64,000 nt of DNA, taken from positions 19,383-83,382 of the forward strand of contig WGMT01000029.1 of the NCBI GenBank assembly GCA_016124945.1. The letters run 5' to 3'. This document shows, one piece after another, positions 46,801 to 54,187 of the stretch (position 1 is the first letter of the stretch; each line of letters opens with the position of its first letter). Origin of the DNA: a bacterium. GTDB lineage: Bacteria > Chloroflexota > Anaerolineae > Caldilineales > Caldilineaceae. Both the position numbers and the translations under genes were made by a program. A model generated the notes under the pieces. It did no database searches, was not told where the DNA came from, and saw nothing but the letters and a program-made list of their open reading frames with translations.

Positions 46801-48501
46801 ATCATCGCCGAAATCGGCCCGATGGACTTCGCCATCTGGATCAGCGGCCCCGAAACCGACCTCAGCGTCCCCGAAACGCCTGAAATCGTCTCCGCGATGG
46901 CCGGTGAAGGAACCGCCGCGCTGGAAATCGACGTGGCCGATCCCACCGTTACCAGCGTCATCGTCTGGCGCTCGGCAGTGGACGGCGGCTACGAGTCGGT
47001 CACCCAGTTGCTTGTCGAAGCGCCCGCCGTCGTCACCTACAGCGAAGTGGATCTGCCCAACGGTCAGCCCGTCTACTACCGGGTGAGTGCGGTCAAGGCC
47101 AACGGTATGGAAAGCGTGCGCAGTGCCGAAACGCAGCTCATCCCCAGCTTTGCCATCGACGCCGCTCAACTCCTCGAACCGCTGACCGTGGAACACACCA
47201 TTAGCGCCATCACCCCCACCGTGCCGCTGCAAGGCATGATCCTCATCGAAGGCGTCACCGAAGCGGACGGCGCGGCGGACGGCGTCATCGCCGAACTGGG
47301 GCTGACGACGATCTTCCCCGGCGTGGTGCCGCCTGTAGAAGTGACGATGTGGATTCCAAGCTCGTACAGCGGCGAAGAGGACGGCGCCGACGTCTACGCT
47401 GTCGAGGCCACGCCTGAAACCACCGGCGACTACACTTACGCCTGGCGCTTCAGCACCACCGGCGGCGCGGAATGGGTCTACGCTGACGCAAGCGGGATCG
47501 TCGAAGAGGCCGATTGGGCAGAACCCGGCGCACTTACCGTCCTGCCCAGCGACGACGTCGAAGCGCCCAACCGGCCCTTTCGTATCTCCGAGGTCTTCGC
47601 CTCGCCCAGCCAGATTGTAGTGGAATGGCGTGCCTCCCGCACCGCCGATCTGCACGCCTACGCCGTCTGCCGCCGCGACGTCACCGCCGACGAGGACAAC
47701 GCCTGCGCCACCCGCTACATGGTGCCGAGCGATACACAGATCCTCACCGATACAGCGGTAATCATCAACCATGTCTATGAGTACACCGTCCAGACCGTTG
47801 ACACCAGCTTCAACGCATCCGAACCGTCCGACGTGTTGACGGTCACCGCGGCGGAGAACTTCGTCGACGTCACCTTCCTCGTGCGCGTGCCCGACTTCAC
47901 CCCGGCGGACGATGTCATCGTCATCGCCGGGGACGATCGCGACGTCTTCGGCGGCGAGTGGAACCCGGTGCAGCCGATGGTGCAGGTGGAAGACAACCTG
48001 TGGTCCTACACGGTGACGGTGAAAGAGGGCACACCGCTCCAATACAAGTACACCCGCGGCTCGTGGGAAACGGTGGAGCAGTGGGACACAATGACAGGCA
48101 TGGCCAACCGTCCCACCGCCGTCGTCGCTACGCCCGAAGGCACGTCCCTTATCGACAACACCGCCACTGACTGGGGCGAAGGCGAAGACAGCACCAAAGC
48201 GGTGCGCAATTGGCGTGATCCCCTGGTCACCGGCGTTGCGGTGGAAGACGCCGCAAATGTGGGGACGATCACCGTCACGTTCAACAGTGCCGTCGTCCCC
48301 ACGGCGGAGATCGGCGAAGTCGTCACTGTGCGCAATGCAGACGGCGGGGATGTCCCCGGTACAGTGGCGCAGGTGGACGAAACCACCTTTGCGTTCACGC
48401 CGGAATCCCCGACGGCGGGCACGTACACGGTCACCGTCTTCAACGTGGCAACGGACGTGCCGATGGTGCGTCCGTTTGAGCGGGAAGTCGTCGTCGAGTA
48501 A
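40807..48501 (+). CDS. Secreted amylopullulanase-like protein with two GH13 catalytic domains
   Basis: 2564 residues. Signal peptide: basic start, hydrophobic [18 protein letters not shown], AxA-type site near PIVQAAPPQ. Order: pullulanase-associated PUD domain (~50-150); N-terminal Ig/CBM48-like region (~280-380); first GH13, pullulanase type, with [10 protein letters not shown] (~553), [10 protein letters not shown] (~624), YGEGWDFGE (~663) and SAHDNQT (~796); two X25-like modules (~1078-1178, ~1198-1298; [18 protein letters not shown]); second GH13, neopullulanase/maltogenic type, with [11 protein letters not shown] (~1460), [11 protein letters not shown] (~1608), [10 protein letters not shown] (~1702), YSETWFEPD (~1737) and [11 protein letters not shown] (~1813); FN3-like repeats; a CBM20-like module (~2350-2460) and a final Ig domain. 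It should cleave alpha-1,6 and alpha-1,4 bonds of starch outside the cell. Confidence 0.93.
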   Translation: MPHQLSGPAALPLRARVTALFRLVLALALFAGMLPQPIVQAAPPQQADADTAVIHYHRPNGDYEGWGLHVWEDTTESVTWADPLPPTGEDDFGIYWEVGVLEDGETLGFIVHKGDEKDPGPDQFLDLTTGREAWILSGDTNVYTEAPDPNAIVVGNIGQQAAHWVDSQTILWDVADLPADAVFTLHYNANAGMTLGQAGVSGEGIRDLVLTRAEDGPSAAIVERFPHLAGYAAFTLPEDAPNPAVLVRSQLAVTALSEDGDLLDATGLQIAGVLDELFYFDGELGVIWDGDTPTLKLWAPTAKNVRLFLYEDPAADEPTEIVNMRRGRGDELSVWAVEGTPEWDSLYYRYEVRVFVPSTGAIETNLVTDPYSFSLSANSAMSQIVDLNDPTLMPEGWATLEKPPLDAFTDITLYELHIRDFSVYDESVPAEQRGTYLAFTQADGNGVAHLRALADAGLTHLHLLPSFDIATIDEDKANWVELDPAELAALPPDSEEQQALINPIRDQDGFNWGYDPFHYTVPEGSYSTDPQGTSRILEYRRMVQALNQMGLRVVSDVVYNHTNASGQAEKSVLDKIVPGYYHRLNRNGMVETSTCCPNTATEHAMMRKLMLDSLVTWATQYKIDGFRFDLMGHHMLEDMVAVRATLDGLTEDEDGVDGSKIYVYGEGWDFGEVAGNARGVNATQINAAGTGIGTFNDRLRDAVRGVGPFDRGEDMRKQGFVSGLVLAPNEIKGEATDADLRRLLHETDWIRVGMAGNLRDYVLVDSRGAAVTGAQIDYNGAPAGYTLDPQESINYASAHDNQTLFDALTYGAPQDMPMAERVKMQQLALSVVGLGQGVPFFHAGSELLRSKSFDRNSYNSGDWFNAIDWTYNDNNFGHGLPMADYNEADWLIMQPFLADPSLKPSQGDILTTANYFRTLLEIRRSSPLFRLKTAAQVQDMVRFHNPGPDQIPGLIVQSIADLGNEDIDPDREALFVLINARPDDVEFSLDWLVGEDLMLHPLLALQSSDLGRSSFNPETGTFTVPGRTAAVFETSEVTENFVDGLAALDAQIADLLANPPTLPEDTVEAPAADRPAPESVSFPGTIGSLLGGADWAPDDAAVQATDEDGDSVWTLTATLPAGSYEFKAAVNGTWDENYGLGGAPGGDNIPLALAAETEITFAYDRATNAVYVTDSDGTVLAGEAGAAQPEEPTEPAETNIDSVGFPGNYAPQIGGAEWEPADRAVQAMDEDGDGVWTLTVQLPGGDYEFKAAINGTWDVNYGVDGEAGGANVPLSVPEDGGTVTFSFDATTNEISVEIGEPEAVEEAPAVRGDGQIARSALRHDSRSDAYRVPFGAVPETTDVVLRFRTAAEDVEAVRLILQNESSGARSTIALEQVAVTPSEGGSGYAWWQTNINVGAAPTIHTYAFEIVDGDSVLYYTDSAVDGGLGNVNSSPPVAGGGRGGFWDIYTYVAGFESPDWAKNAVIYQIFPDRFRNGNPDNDQTADDWFYPEERGHVFPIKPWNTLVPDPQPNDPGANPDWYATWNSTFYGGDLQGVIEKLDYLQELGVTAIYFNPIFESPSNHRYDGRTFDEVDDNLGVLGDPDASLAVLEELGRAAEDRGMHLILDGVPNHLSSDAYIFDRYGRHDTEGGCEAVDSPYRDWFFFSDATVGSGECAGGATYEKWAGVHTLPQLDNTNPDVVDNWLGEDGVAVRWLRVPGVDGWRIDVVPDVVNLNPRFFEQFRNVVKAEHPDAMLYSETWFEPDVRARVLGDEFDSTMNYRFRNAVLGFLRDSDWQDGDGTIPALDAAQFDDALRALQEDYPPAAWQSAMNLLSSHDVNRALRVLDHDGTPPSGSPRDEGSDEAFEDGRNRLRLAAVLQFTLPGAPTIYYGDEVGLVGFGSDVPRDDPYNRQPYPWPDEDGYDDLPSWRQQQTDLLAHHQFLGQLRGEYSFLRTGAWTTFSAADGLYVYSRKDESGAAVIAVNRGDTPATVDLNLTGFVPLDAEMVDAVTRDVVKTPIIAEIGPMDFAIWISGPETDLSVPETPEIVSAMAGEGTAALEIDVADPTVTSVIVWRSAVDGGYESVTQLLVEAPAVVTYSEVDLPNGQPVYYRVSAVKANGMESVRSAETQLIPSFAIDAAQLLEPLTVEHTISAITPTVPLQGMILIEGVTEADGAADGVIAELGLTTIFPGVVPPVEVTMWIPSSYSGEEDGADVYAVEATPETTGDYTYAWRFSTTGGAEWVYADASGIVEEADWAEPGALTVLPSDDVEAPNRPFRISEVFASPSQIVVEWRASRTADLHAYAVCRRDVTADEDNACATRYMVPSDTQILTDTAVIINHVYEYTVQTVDTSFNASEPSDVLTVTAAENFVDVTFLVRVPDFTPADDVIVIAGDDRDVFGGEWNPVQPMVQVEDNLWSYTVTVKEGTPLQYKYTRGSWETVEQWDTMTGMANRPTAVVATPEGTSLIDNTATDWGEGEDSTKAVRNWRDPLVTGVAVEDAANVGTITVTFNSAVVPTAEIGEVVTVRNADGGDVPGTVAQVDETTFAFTPESPTAGTYTVTVFNVATDVPMVRPFEREVVVE

Positions 48502-48569
48502 CAAAAACTCGGCGGGTTTTCTGGAACTTGGCAAGTTTTCGGTCGAAAGGACAACATTCGTGTTTGATG

Positions 48570-48575
48570 TATAAT
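48570..48575 (+). promoter_or_regulatory. Possible -10 element (TATAAT) before the BrnT-like gene
   Basis: A perfect TATAAT overlaps the first ATG of the reading frame; only a weak -35-like sequence is found upstream. If used, translation would have to start downstream, e.g. at the TTG at 48607 preceded by AAAGGA. Confidence 0.35.
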
Positions 48576-48900
48576 GTTCCTATACAACCACAGCAGCAAA
48601 GGATGGTTGACGATTAACATCAAACGGATCCTGTGCACAGAGGCAATTGCAGACAAGCTATCGTCGAAACATAGAGTAAGTGTTGGTGAGGCTCGGCAGC
48701 TACTGCTCAACCAACCAAGATTTCGCTTTGCCGAAAAGGGAGACGTACCAGGTGAAGATGTCTACGCAGCATTTGGACAGACCTATGGTGGTCGCTATTT
48801 GGTAGTTTTCTTTGTCTACAAACCGATCAGGACCGTTGCCATTATCATCAGCGCACGCGACATGACTTCTGTAGAACGGAGACGATATGGAAGAAAGTAG
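48574..48900 (+). CDS. BrnT-like (DUF497) toxin
   Basis: Up to 108 residues. The C-terminus IIISARDMTSVERRRYGRK matches the BrnT/DUF497 hallmark ISAR.xxxxER..Y, and SSKHRVSVGEARQLLLNQ corresponds to the KHgVsfeeA segment. BrnT toxins are RelE-fold ribonucleases. The start is uncertain: ATG 48574 has no ribosome binding site and overlaps a TATAAT, whereas TTG 48607 (97 residues) follows AAAGGA closely. The gene overlaps the downstream antitoxin-like gene by 14 bp. Confidence 0.75.
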   Translation: MFLYNHSSKGWLTINIKRILCTEAIADKLSSKHRVSVGEARQLLLNQPRFRFAEKGDVPGEDVYAAFGQTYGGRYLVVFFVYKPIRTVAIIISARDMTSVERRRYGRK

Positions 48901-49150
48901 AAAAAGCAGCATTTCTCAGGCAGACAGCTATGAACAAATGGGAGAATTTTGGGACACCCATGATTTCACCGAATACGACACAGATGCACCCGATGTCGAT
49001 TTCACTGTTTCCTGCACAGTGGCAATTGAGCCGGAGTTGCTCTCGGCATTGGAGAAGCAGGCTCTTCAGCGCGGTGTAAGTGTGGAAACGCTAATCAATC
49101 TATGGCTGCAAGAAAAGGTAGTGGAACACGCACATTCTCTTGCTGCTTAA
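48887..49150 (+). CDS. BrnA-like / CopG-type antitoxin
   Basis: 87 residues. MGEFWDTHDFTEY is the conserved FWDTHD segment of antitoxins paired with BrnT-like toxins. The C-terminal half VDFTVSCTVAIEPELLSALE, KQALQRGVSVETLINLWLQE is a ribbon-helix-helix DNA-binding unit. It overlaps the toxin gene by 14 bp and should bind the toxin and autorepress the pair. Two strong hairpins follow the stop. Confidence 0.78.
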   Translation: MEESRKSSISQADSYEQMGEFWDTHDFTEYDTDAPDVDFTVSCTVAIEPELLSALEKQALQRGVSVETLINLWLQEKVVEHAHSLAA

Positions 49151-49166
49151 ACTTTCTCACAATAAA

Positions 49167-49239
49167 AACCCGCCGGGTTGCAGAAAACCCGGCGGGTTAT
49201 GTCGACCAACCTGCCAGGTTTTCTGTAACCTGGCAGGTT
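49167..49239. terminator. Two tandem hairpins after the BrnT/BrnA-like pair
   Basis: First stem: AACCCGCCGGGTT (49167-49179) with AACCCGGCGGGTT (49186-49198), perfect 13 bp. Second: AACCTGCCAGGTT (49208-49220) with AACCTGGCAGGTT (49227-49239), perfect 13 bp, followed by TTTCTTT on the plus strand. The second fits an intrinsic terminator ending just before the decarboxylase ribosome binding site. Confidence 0.8.
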
Positions 49240-49257
49240 TTTCTTTAAGGACCCAAC

Positions 49258-50664
49258 ATGCCCAATCACCTGCTCGAAGACGCCCAACACCTCGAACGGC
49301 TCCTCAACCGCACACTCGACGAAGCGCTGGCCTTCCTCGCCAGTGTGGACGAACGATCCGCCGGCGCGGTGATGCCGCCATCCTTCCCCCAGACAACGCT
49401 TGCAGACGACGGCATCGGCGCAGACACAGCGCTCAGCGTCTTCAAGGAACGTTACGAACCGTGGATCAGCGGCAGTGCCGGTCCACGTTACTTTGGTTTT
49501 GTCACCGGTGGGGCCACGCCCGCGGCGCTGATGGGCGACTGGCTCACCAGCGTCTACGATCAAAACGCGCTGGGATCCGCCGAATCCGTCGCGGCCCAAC
49601 TCGAACTGGACACGCTGAGCCTGTTGCGCGACCTCTTCGGCCTGTCCGACGCCCACGCCGGTTCGTTCGTGAGCGGAGCGACCATGGCCAACTTCGTGGG
49701 GCTGGCGATTGGCCGCCAGTGGATCGGCCAACAGCATGGCGTTGACATTGCCCGTGACGGCGTCCACGCCATGCCACCGCTGCGCGTCCTCAGCGGGACA
49801 CCCCATTCCAGCGTCTACAAAGCGCTGGCCATGCTCGGCATCGGGCGCAATGCCGTCGTGGATGTCGCCTGCCTGCCTGATCGCGAAGCCGTGGACGTCA
49901 ATGCGCTCGAAGATGCGCTGAAGGCCGAAGACGGGCGTCCATGCCTCGTCGTCGCCAACACAGGGACGCTCAACACCGTCGACTTCGATGATCTACGTGC
50001 CATTGCCATGCTGCGCGATCGCCATCCCTTCTGGCTGCACGTGGACGGCGCATTCGGCGCGTTTGCCGCCTGTTCCCCGCGCTACCGTCACCTCATCGAC
50101 GGACTTGATCTGGCCGACTCCATCACGGTGGACGCGCACAAGTGGCTGAATGTCCCCTACGACGCCGCCATGCAGTTCAGCCGCCATCCGGCGCTTCAGG
50201 CACAGGTTTTCCAGAATGCGGCAGTCTACTTGGGGCAGGAGATTGGATTGGGGAATTTCGTCCACCGCACGCCGGAGAATTCACGACGGCTGCGCGCGCT
50301 GGCCAGTTGGTTCAGTCTCACCGCCTACGGACGGCAGGGCTACGCCGCCATCGTAGAAAATTGCTGTCAACTGGCGCAGTGGCTTGGTAATCAGATCGCC
50401 GCCGCGCCGGAATTTATCCTGTTGGCGCCGGTGCGCATGAATGGTCTCTGCTTTACATTTGCGTCAACCGATGCGCCCGTCACCCTGGACGATGTACAAC
50501 GCTTCCTGGCGCATGTCACCGCAGATGGTGGCGTGTTCCTCACGCCCACGATCTACGCGGGTATCCCTGCCATCCGCGCCTCCATCAGCAACTGGCGAAC
50601 TACCGCCGAGGATCTCCACCGCGCATGGGCGGCGATTCAACGCACGGCGCGAAAATCGGGATAG
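49258..50664 (+). CDS. Group II PLP-dependent decarboxylase family protein
   Basis: 468 residues. RYFGFVTGGATPAALMGDWL, GSFVSGATMANFVGLAIGRQ, HVDGAFGAF and the Schiff-base Lys in ITVDAHKWLNVPYDAAM place it with aromatic-L-amino-acid / glutamate-type decarboxylases. The substrate (aromatic amino acid, glutamate or other) cannot be told from the residues seen. Cytoplasmic. Start preceded by AAGGA. The stop lies inside a 12-bp inverted repeat. Confidence 0.88.
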   Translation: MPNHLLEDAQHLERLLNRTLDEALAFLASVDERSAGAVMPPSFPQTTLADDGIGADTALSVFKERYEPWISGSAGPRYFGFVTGGATPAALMGDWLTSVYDQNALGSAESVAAQLELDTLSLLRDLFGLSDAHAGSFVSGATMANFVGLAIGRQWIGQQHGVDIARDGVHAMPPLRVLSGTPHSSVYKALAMLGIGRNAVVDVACLPDREAVDVNALEDALKAEDGRPCLVVANTGTLNTVDFDDLRAIAMLRDRHPFWLHVDGAFGAFAACSPRYRHLIDGLDLADSITVDAHKWLNVPYDAAMQFSRHPALQAQVFQNAAVYLGQEIGLGNFVHRTPENSRRLRALASWFSLTAYGRQGYAAIVENCCQLAQWLGNQIAAAPEFILLAPVRMNGLCFTFASTDAPVTLDDVQRFLAHVTADGGVFLTPTIYAGIPAIRASISNWRTTAEDLHRAWAAIQRTARKSG

Positions 50665-50696
50665 TCAGAGGATTTCCCGTCCGCCTATCCCGATTT
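50653..50696. repeat. Perfect 12-bp inverted repeat at the decarboxylase stop
   Basis: AAATCGGGATAG (50653-50664) and its exact complement (50685-50696) with a 20-bp loop. The stop codon is part of the left arm. Probable transcription end. The remaining ~200 bp to the DinB-like gene show nothing recognisable. Confidence 0.7.
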
Positions 50697-50899
50697 AAAG
50701 AATCTCAGCACTTCACTATTTAGCCCATGTCGAGGAGAAAGCATCCTGCCCTGAAAGTAGCCCGGTTTTCATCCACCGTGGCGAACAGCCGGGCATGAAT
50801 AACTCAGATGCGGCTCAGACCGCGCACCCCGGCATCTAAGGATGCCTACTCCGCATCAAAATCGTGAATCTGTCATACGCCACCGCCGTTACGATCAGT

Positions 50900-51325
50900 T
50901 CAGACGGTATACCGTTCGGCCCAACTTTGCGGAAAAGAAAGTCGATTGGCATAGACAAAACGGATAAGTTGCCCGTGATGTTGGATCTCATGTTCCAAAA
51001 GGTCGAACGCCAGCTCCAGTTGGGCATCTGTCAAACTGAGAAAGTCGATGGTGCAGAGGCGACGGTGTGTTGTTTGCAAAGCATCCAGCACAACCTCTTT
51101 GACCTGCGGCGCAAGTAAGCTACACGAAAAGCCTTGCCAGCCACCAGATTCGATGGCTTTGGTGTAGCTTTCGCGTGCGCCGACCACACACCAGAGCTGT
51201 CCTGAGATTTGATTGGATGGCAGATCCGGCAGATCAAGACGCAGCGCGTCCTCGGCAAGATGGGCAACCAGATCGAATGTGAGACCGAACGCACGATCCA
51301 ATTTCGTCTTCAGAAGTTCTCTCAC
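50900..51325 (-). CDS. DinB-like protein
   Basis: 141 residues from the GTG at 51325, 11 bp after the mrp stop; a longer frame would overlap mrp. Four-helix DinB-type pattern: RELLKTKLDRAFGLTFDLVA, GQLWCVVGARESYTKAIESG, LLEHEIQHHGQLIRFVYANR, LSFPQSWAERYTV. The HEIQHHGQ segment provides His residues expected for the metal site of DinB/YfiT-like metalloenzymes. Function unknown; often linked to thiol-dependent transfer reactions. Confidence 0.75.
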   Translation of the reverse strand: MRELLKTKLDRAFGLTFDLVAHLAEDALRLDLPDLPSNQISGQLWCVVGARESYTKAIESGGWQGFSCSLLAPQVKEVVLDALQTTHRRLCTIDFLSLTDAQLELAFDLLEHEIQHHGQLIRFVYANRLSFPQSWAERYTV

Positions 51326-51336
51326 GGTGAAGTGCT

Positions 51337-52395
51337 CTATACAATCTTCAACTGAGGACGCGGGTCCGCTACGTACGTGTTCAACCGCAGCGCAATCAAC
51401 CATGCCAATCTACGGAAAGACGCCGCCGTATTGCTGCCGGGGTGGGCCATGACCACAGGCTGGCCGTTGTCGCCGCCAATGCGCACATTGGGATCAAGTT
51501 CCACACGCCCCAGGAAGCCCACGTCCAACGATTTAGCCGCCTTCTCCCCACCGCCGCTGCCGAAAATTTCCCCCGACATGTTTTCGATGACGCCGATGAT
51601 AGGCACTTCGAGTTGCACGAAGGCCGCTGCACCGCGCATAGCGTCGGAGAGCGATACTTCTTGCGGCATGGTCACGATGACGCCACCGGCCAACGGCACC
51701 GTCTGCGCCAGCGAGAGTTGGGCGTCACCGGTGCCGGGCGGCAGATCGATGACAAGATAGTCGAGATCGCCCCAGCGCACATCGGTAAACATCTGCTGGA
51801 TGGCCTTATGCAGCATGGGGCCGCGCCAGATCAGGGCTTTGTCTTTGGGCATGAGGAAGCCCATGCTCATGAACTTGACGCCGTAGGCCGTTGCCGGCGT
51901 CAGTTTGTTCTGCTGCACCGGCGGCATCTGATCCACGCCCATCATCATGGGAATGTTGGGGCCGTAGATATCGGCGTCGAGCAGGCCGACCCGGGCACCG
52001 TCCTGGGCCAGGCTGACGGCCAGATTGACAGAGACCGTGCTCTTGCCCACGCCACCCTTGCCGCTGGCAACAGCGAAGATGTGCTTGACGGAGAGGCCGA
52101 GTTTGTCGGCGACGCGAGGATCACGCCGTCCTTCGGCGTCGAAGTGGACGTCCACGCGGGCGATGCCGTTAATGTCGGCAACTGCTTGCTCACAGTCAGC
52201 GCGGATCTGATCCTGAAATGGATATTTCGGCGTGGGTGTTAGGAGATGAATATGAGCAATATCATTTTCGATCTCAATATTCTGCACCATCCTCAGTGAA
52301 ACCAGATTGCCGGCGAGTTCAGGCGCGCCTACACCCTGCAGTGCGGTTCGGACGGCATCGATAGTTGAGTTGCTACTGCGTTGAAGATCAGACAT
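51337..52395 (-). CDS. apbC: Mrp/ApbC-family iron-sulfur carrier ATPase
   Basis: 352 residues. N-terminal MIP18/DUF59-type domain (residues ~10-90), then the deviant Walker A ASGKGGVGKSTVSVNLA, LLDADIYGPNIPMMMG, and YLVIDLPPGTGDAQLSL. The CPxC motif that most Mrp proteins carry after IENMS is absent: the sequence reads VIENMSGEIFGSGGGEKAAK, a short direct joint. Because this pair of Cys bridges a 4Fe-4S cluster in the dimer, cluster carriage would have to work otherwise. Start supported by AAGGGAAGG. Confidence 0.92.
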   Translation of the reverse strand: MSDLQRSSNSTIDAVRTALQGVGAPELAGNLVSLRMVQNIEIENDIAHIHLLTPTPKYPFQDQIRADCEQAVADINGIARVDVHFDAEGRRDPRVADKLGLSVKHIFAVASGKGGVGKSTVSVNLAVSLAQDGARVGLLDADIYGPNIPMMMGVDQMPPVQQNKLTPATAYGVKFMSMGFLMPKDKALIWRGPMLHKAIQQMFTDVRWGDLDYLVIDLPPGTGDAQLSLAQTVPLAGGVIVTMPQEVSLSDAMRGAAAFVQLEVPIIGVIENMSGEIFGSGGGEKAAKSLDVGFLGRVELDPNVRIGGDNGQPVVMAHPGSNTAASFRRLAWLIALRLNTYVADPRPQLKIV

Positions 52396-52786
52396 ACGCC
52401 TTCCCTTTAATTTACCTACGAAGTGATACCAATCGGAAAAAAGACTGGATATCCCATAAATTACCTGTATTATGCTGTGTTGTAGTTAACACTTAAATTA
52501 TGGGATGACACACAAATGCAGTTGGTGAAGATTTGCACAGACACATTACTTCTAACCCATTTCGGATGTCAAGAACCCGTGGTTACATTTAGTCTAGGGT
52601 TTTCACACTTGTCTATCGTGGCGCTTACCTGGCAGGGTTACCACCATACCACAGTTCCCCGCTGCGGTGGCTAGAAACCAGGTGTTCGATATTCTCATGA
52701 GGATCGTTTACATGCCTCATTACGCCTTCCACATGTCTCAGAGATATGCTTCGGTGTTCATGTAAACGGCAGAAAAGGAATCTCCT
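52396..52786. other. 391-bp AT-rich intergenic region with two inverted repeats
   Basis: Divergent promoter region of apbC and the CAP gene. ATCCCATAAATT (~52450) and AAATTATGGGAT (~52494) form a near-perfect inverted repeat. CGTTTACATG (52705-52714) and its exact complement CATGTAAACG (52759-52768) flank a 44-bp spacer close to the CAP start, and could form a leader stem. No gene or known riboswitch is recognised. Confidence 0.5.
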
Positions 52787-54031
52787 ATGGTGTCGTGTCG
52801 CTCCTCCAAATTCACACAAACTTATTCGCATCGAATTATTGTTCTTATTGTTACGCTTGTTACATTAGCAACCACGGTCTCCACTGTCAGCGCGCAAGAC
52901 GGCATCCTCGGCGACGCGGTACCAGTGACAACGTCTGAGACGTTGCTGGAGGCTCAGATGTCGGGCTGTGGTGGTGCAGTCCTGCCCTCATCGAATGCCG
53001 ACTACGAAGCTGAAATCGTTGTACTAACCAATCAAATCCGCGTAAACCATGGGCTCTTGCCACTTAAACGTACGTTGATGCTGGAAAATGCCAGTCGCTA
53101 TCATGCCACCGACATGGCCGTAGACGACTACTTTGCCCACAACACAAAAGACATTGTCAACGGTCAGTTTGTGGAAACGTGCACATGGAGTAGCCGAATC
53201 CAAACTTATTACACAGGCTGGTCGGCGCTTGCCGAAAATATTGCAGCTGGCTACCCAACCGCAGGATCAGTGGTTGAGGGTTGGATGGAGAGTGAAGGAC
53301 ATCGTAATAACATCCTAGCCGGCAACTTATCTGAAATCGGCGTTGGCTACTACAACGGCGCCGGCATGTATCGACATTATTGGGTGCAAGACTTTGGCAG
53401 CCGCCGGAATGTCTACCCTCTGGTAATCGATCTAGATGCGCCTGTCACCGAGAGCGGTGCCGTGACGCTTCATTTGCATGGCGACTGGCAGCAGGTACGC
53501 TTACGCACCAACGAGGGTCCGTGGTCTGATTGGATCTCCTTCCAGCAAGGAATGCCATGGCTGCTTTCGGGCAACGCTGGGGAGTACACCGTCTACGCCG
53601 AGATGCGCAACGGTGATAAGACAGCAACCAGCAGCGACACAATCCACCTTGCGCAGAGCAACGTTGTCGCTCCCAAACTAAACCTCCTACCCGAGCAGCT
53701 CGCCTTTACCTACTACAGCCAGCAGCAGATGTTTAGCCCGTCTACGCACAGCGTCCGTCCTCTTGAGGCGGCGGTAGACGGTTATCGCTGGGAGATCACA
53801 GTCGAGGGGAACTGGCTTACTGTCACACCGGCAGAAAGCACCAACGCCGATGCTGTTGAGATGCGTGTTGAACTCTCCGGTGCAAGTAGAATTCAGAACA
53901 GTTCAACGACTGTGACGATTTCGTTGCTTGATGCCAACAACAATGTGGTGGACTCACATGTGACATCGGTTTCGCTGGAAGTCAACTCAGACACCCTTCA
54001 ACAGATCTTCTTGCCTTCGATTGTTCGCTAA
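52787..54031 (+). CDS. Secreted CAP/SCP (PR-1-like) domain protein
   Basis: 414 residues. Signal peptide with hydrophobic IIVLIVTLVTLATTVSTVSA before AQDG. The CAP domain (residues ~80-215) shows VLTNQIRVNHGLLPLKRTLM, LENASRYHATDMAVDDYFAH, ENIAAGYPTAGSVVEGWMES, GHRNNILAGNLSEIGVGYY and HYWVQDFGS, including the His/Glu pair of the CAP cavity. The rest is beta-rich, and the protein ends LQQIFLPSIVR, the same kind of tail as the surface-protein remnant at 28.1 kb. Start preceded by AAAAGGA. Extracellular role unknown. Confidence 0.9.
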   Translation: MVSCRSSKFTQTYSHRIIVLIVTLVTLATTVSTVSAQDGILGDAVPVTTSETLLEAQMSGCGGAVLPSSNADYEAEIVVLTNQIRVNHGLLPLKRTLMLENASRYHATDMAVDDYFAHNTKDIVNGQFVETCTWSSRIQTYYTGWSALAENIAAGYPTAGSVVEGWMESEGHRNNILAGNLSEIGVGYYNGAGMYRHYWVQDFGSRRNVYPLVIDLDAPVTESGAVTLHLHGDWQQVRLRTNEGPWSDWISFQQGMPWLLSGNAGEYTVYAEMRNGDKTATSSDTIHLAQSNVVAPKLNLLPEQLAFTYYSQQQMFSPSTHSVRPLEAAVDGYRWEITVEGNWLTVTPAESTNADAVEMRVELSGASRIQNSSTTVTISLLDANNNVVDSHVTSVSLEVNSDTLQQIFLPSIVR

Positions 54032-54093
54032 ATACACTTGAATTGTCTACAGAATGTTAAGCGAATATCGTTTTGTTAAGCCGTTGGGATGAG

Positions 54094-54160
54094 ATTAGGC
54101 GATTAAGGGATTAGGCGATTGGAGCTGAAGTTCAATCGCCTAATCCCTTAATCGCCTAAT
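54094..54160. repeat. Perfect 28-bp inverted repeat between convergent genes
   Basis: Arms 54094-54121 and 54133-54160 are exact reverse complements (built of TTAGGCGATTAAGGGATTAG units), with an 11-bp loop. It lies between the CAP gene and the FAD oxidoreductase gene and is a likely bidirectional terminator. Confidence 0.9.
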
Positions 54161-54187
54161 TGATCGCCGACGGGATAAAGTAGAGAA

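Noticed and set aside
46522..48534. 670-residue antisense frame (also 41389-43284 and 43843-45813) opposite the amylopullulanase gene
   Set aside because: Same cause; the sense strand has GH13 motifs throughout and the antisense products are His/Val/Asp-rich without family features.
52625..52831. 68-residue minus-strand frame upstream of the CAP gene
   Set aside because: Overlaps the CAP start, His/Arg-rich, no ribosome binding site and no family resemblance.
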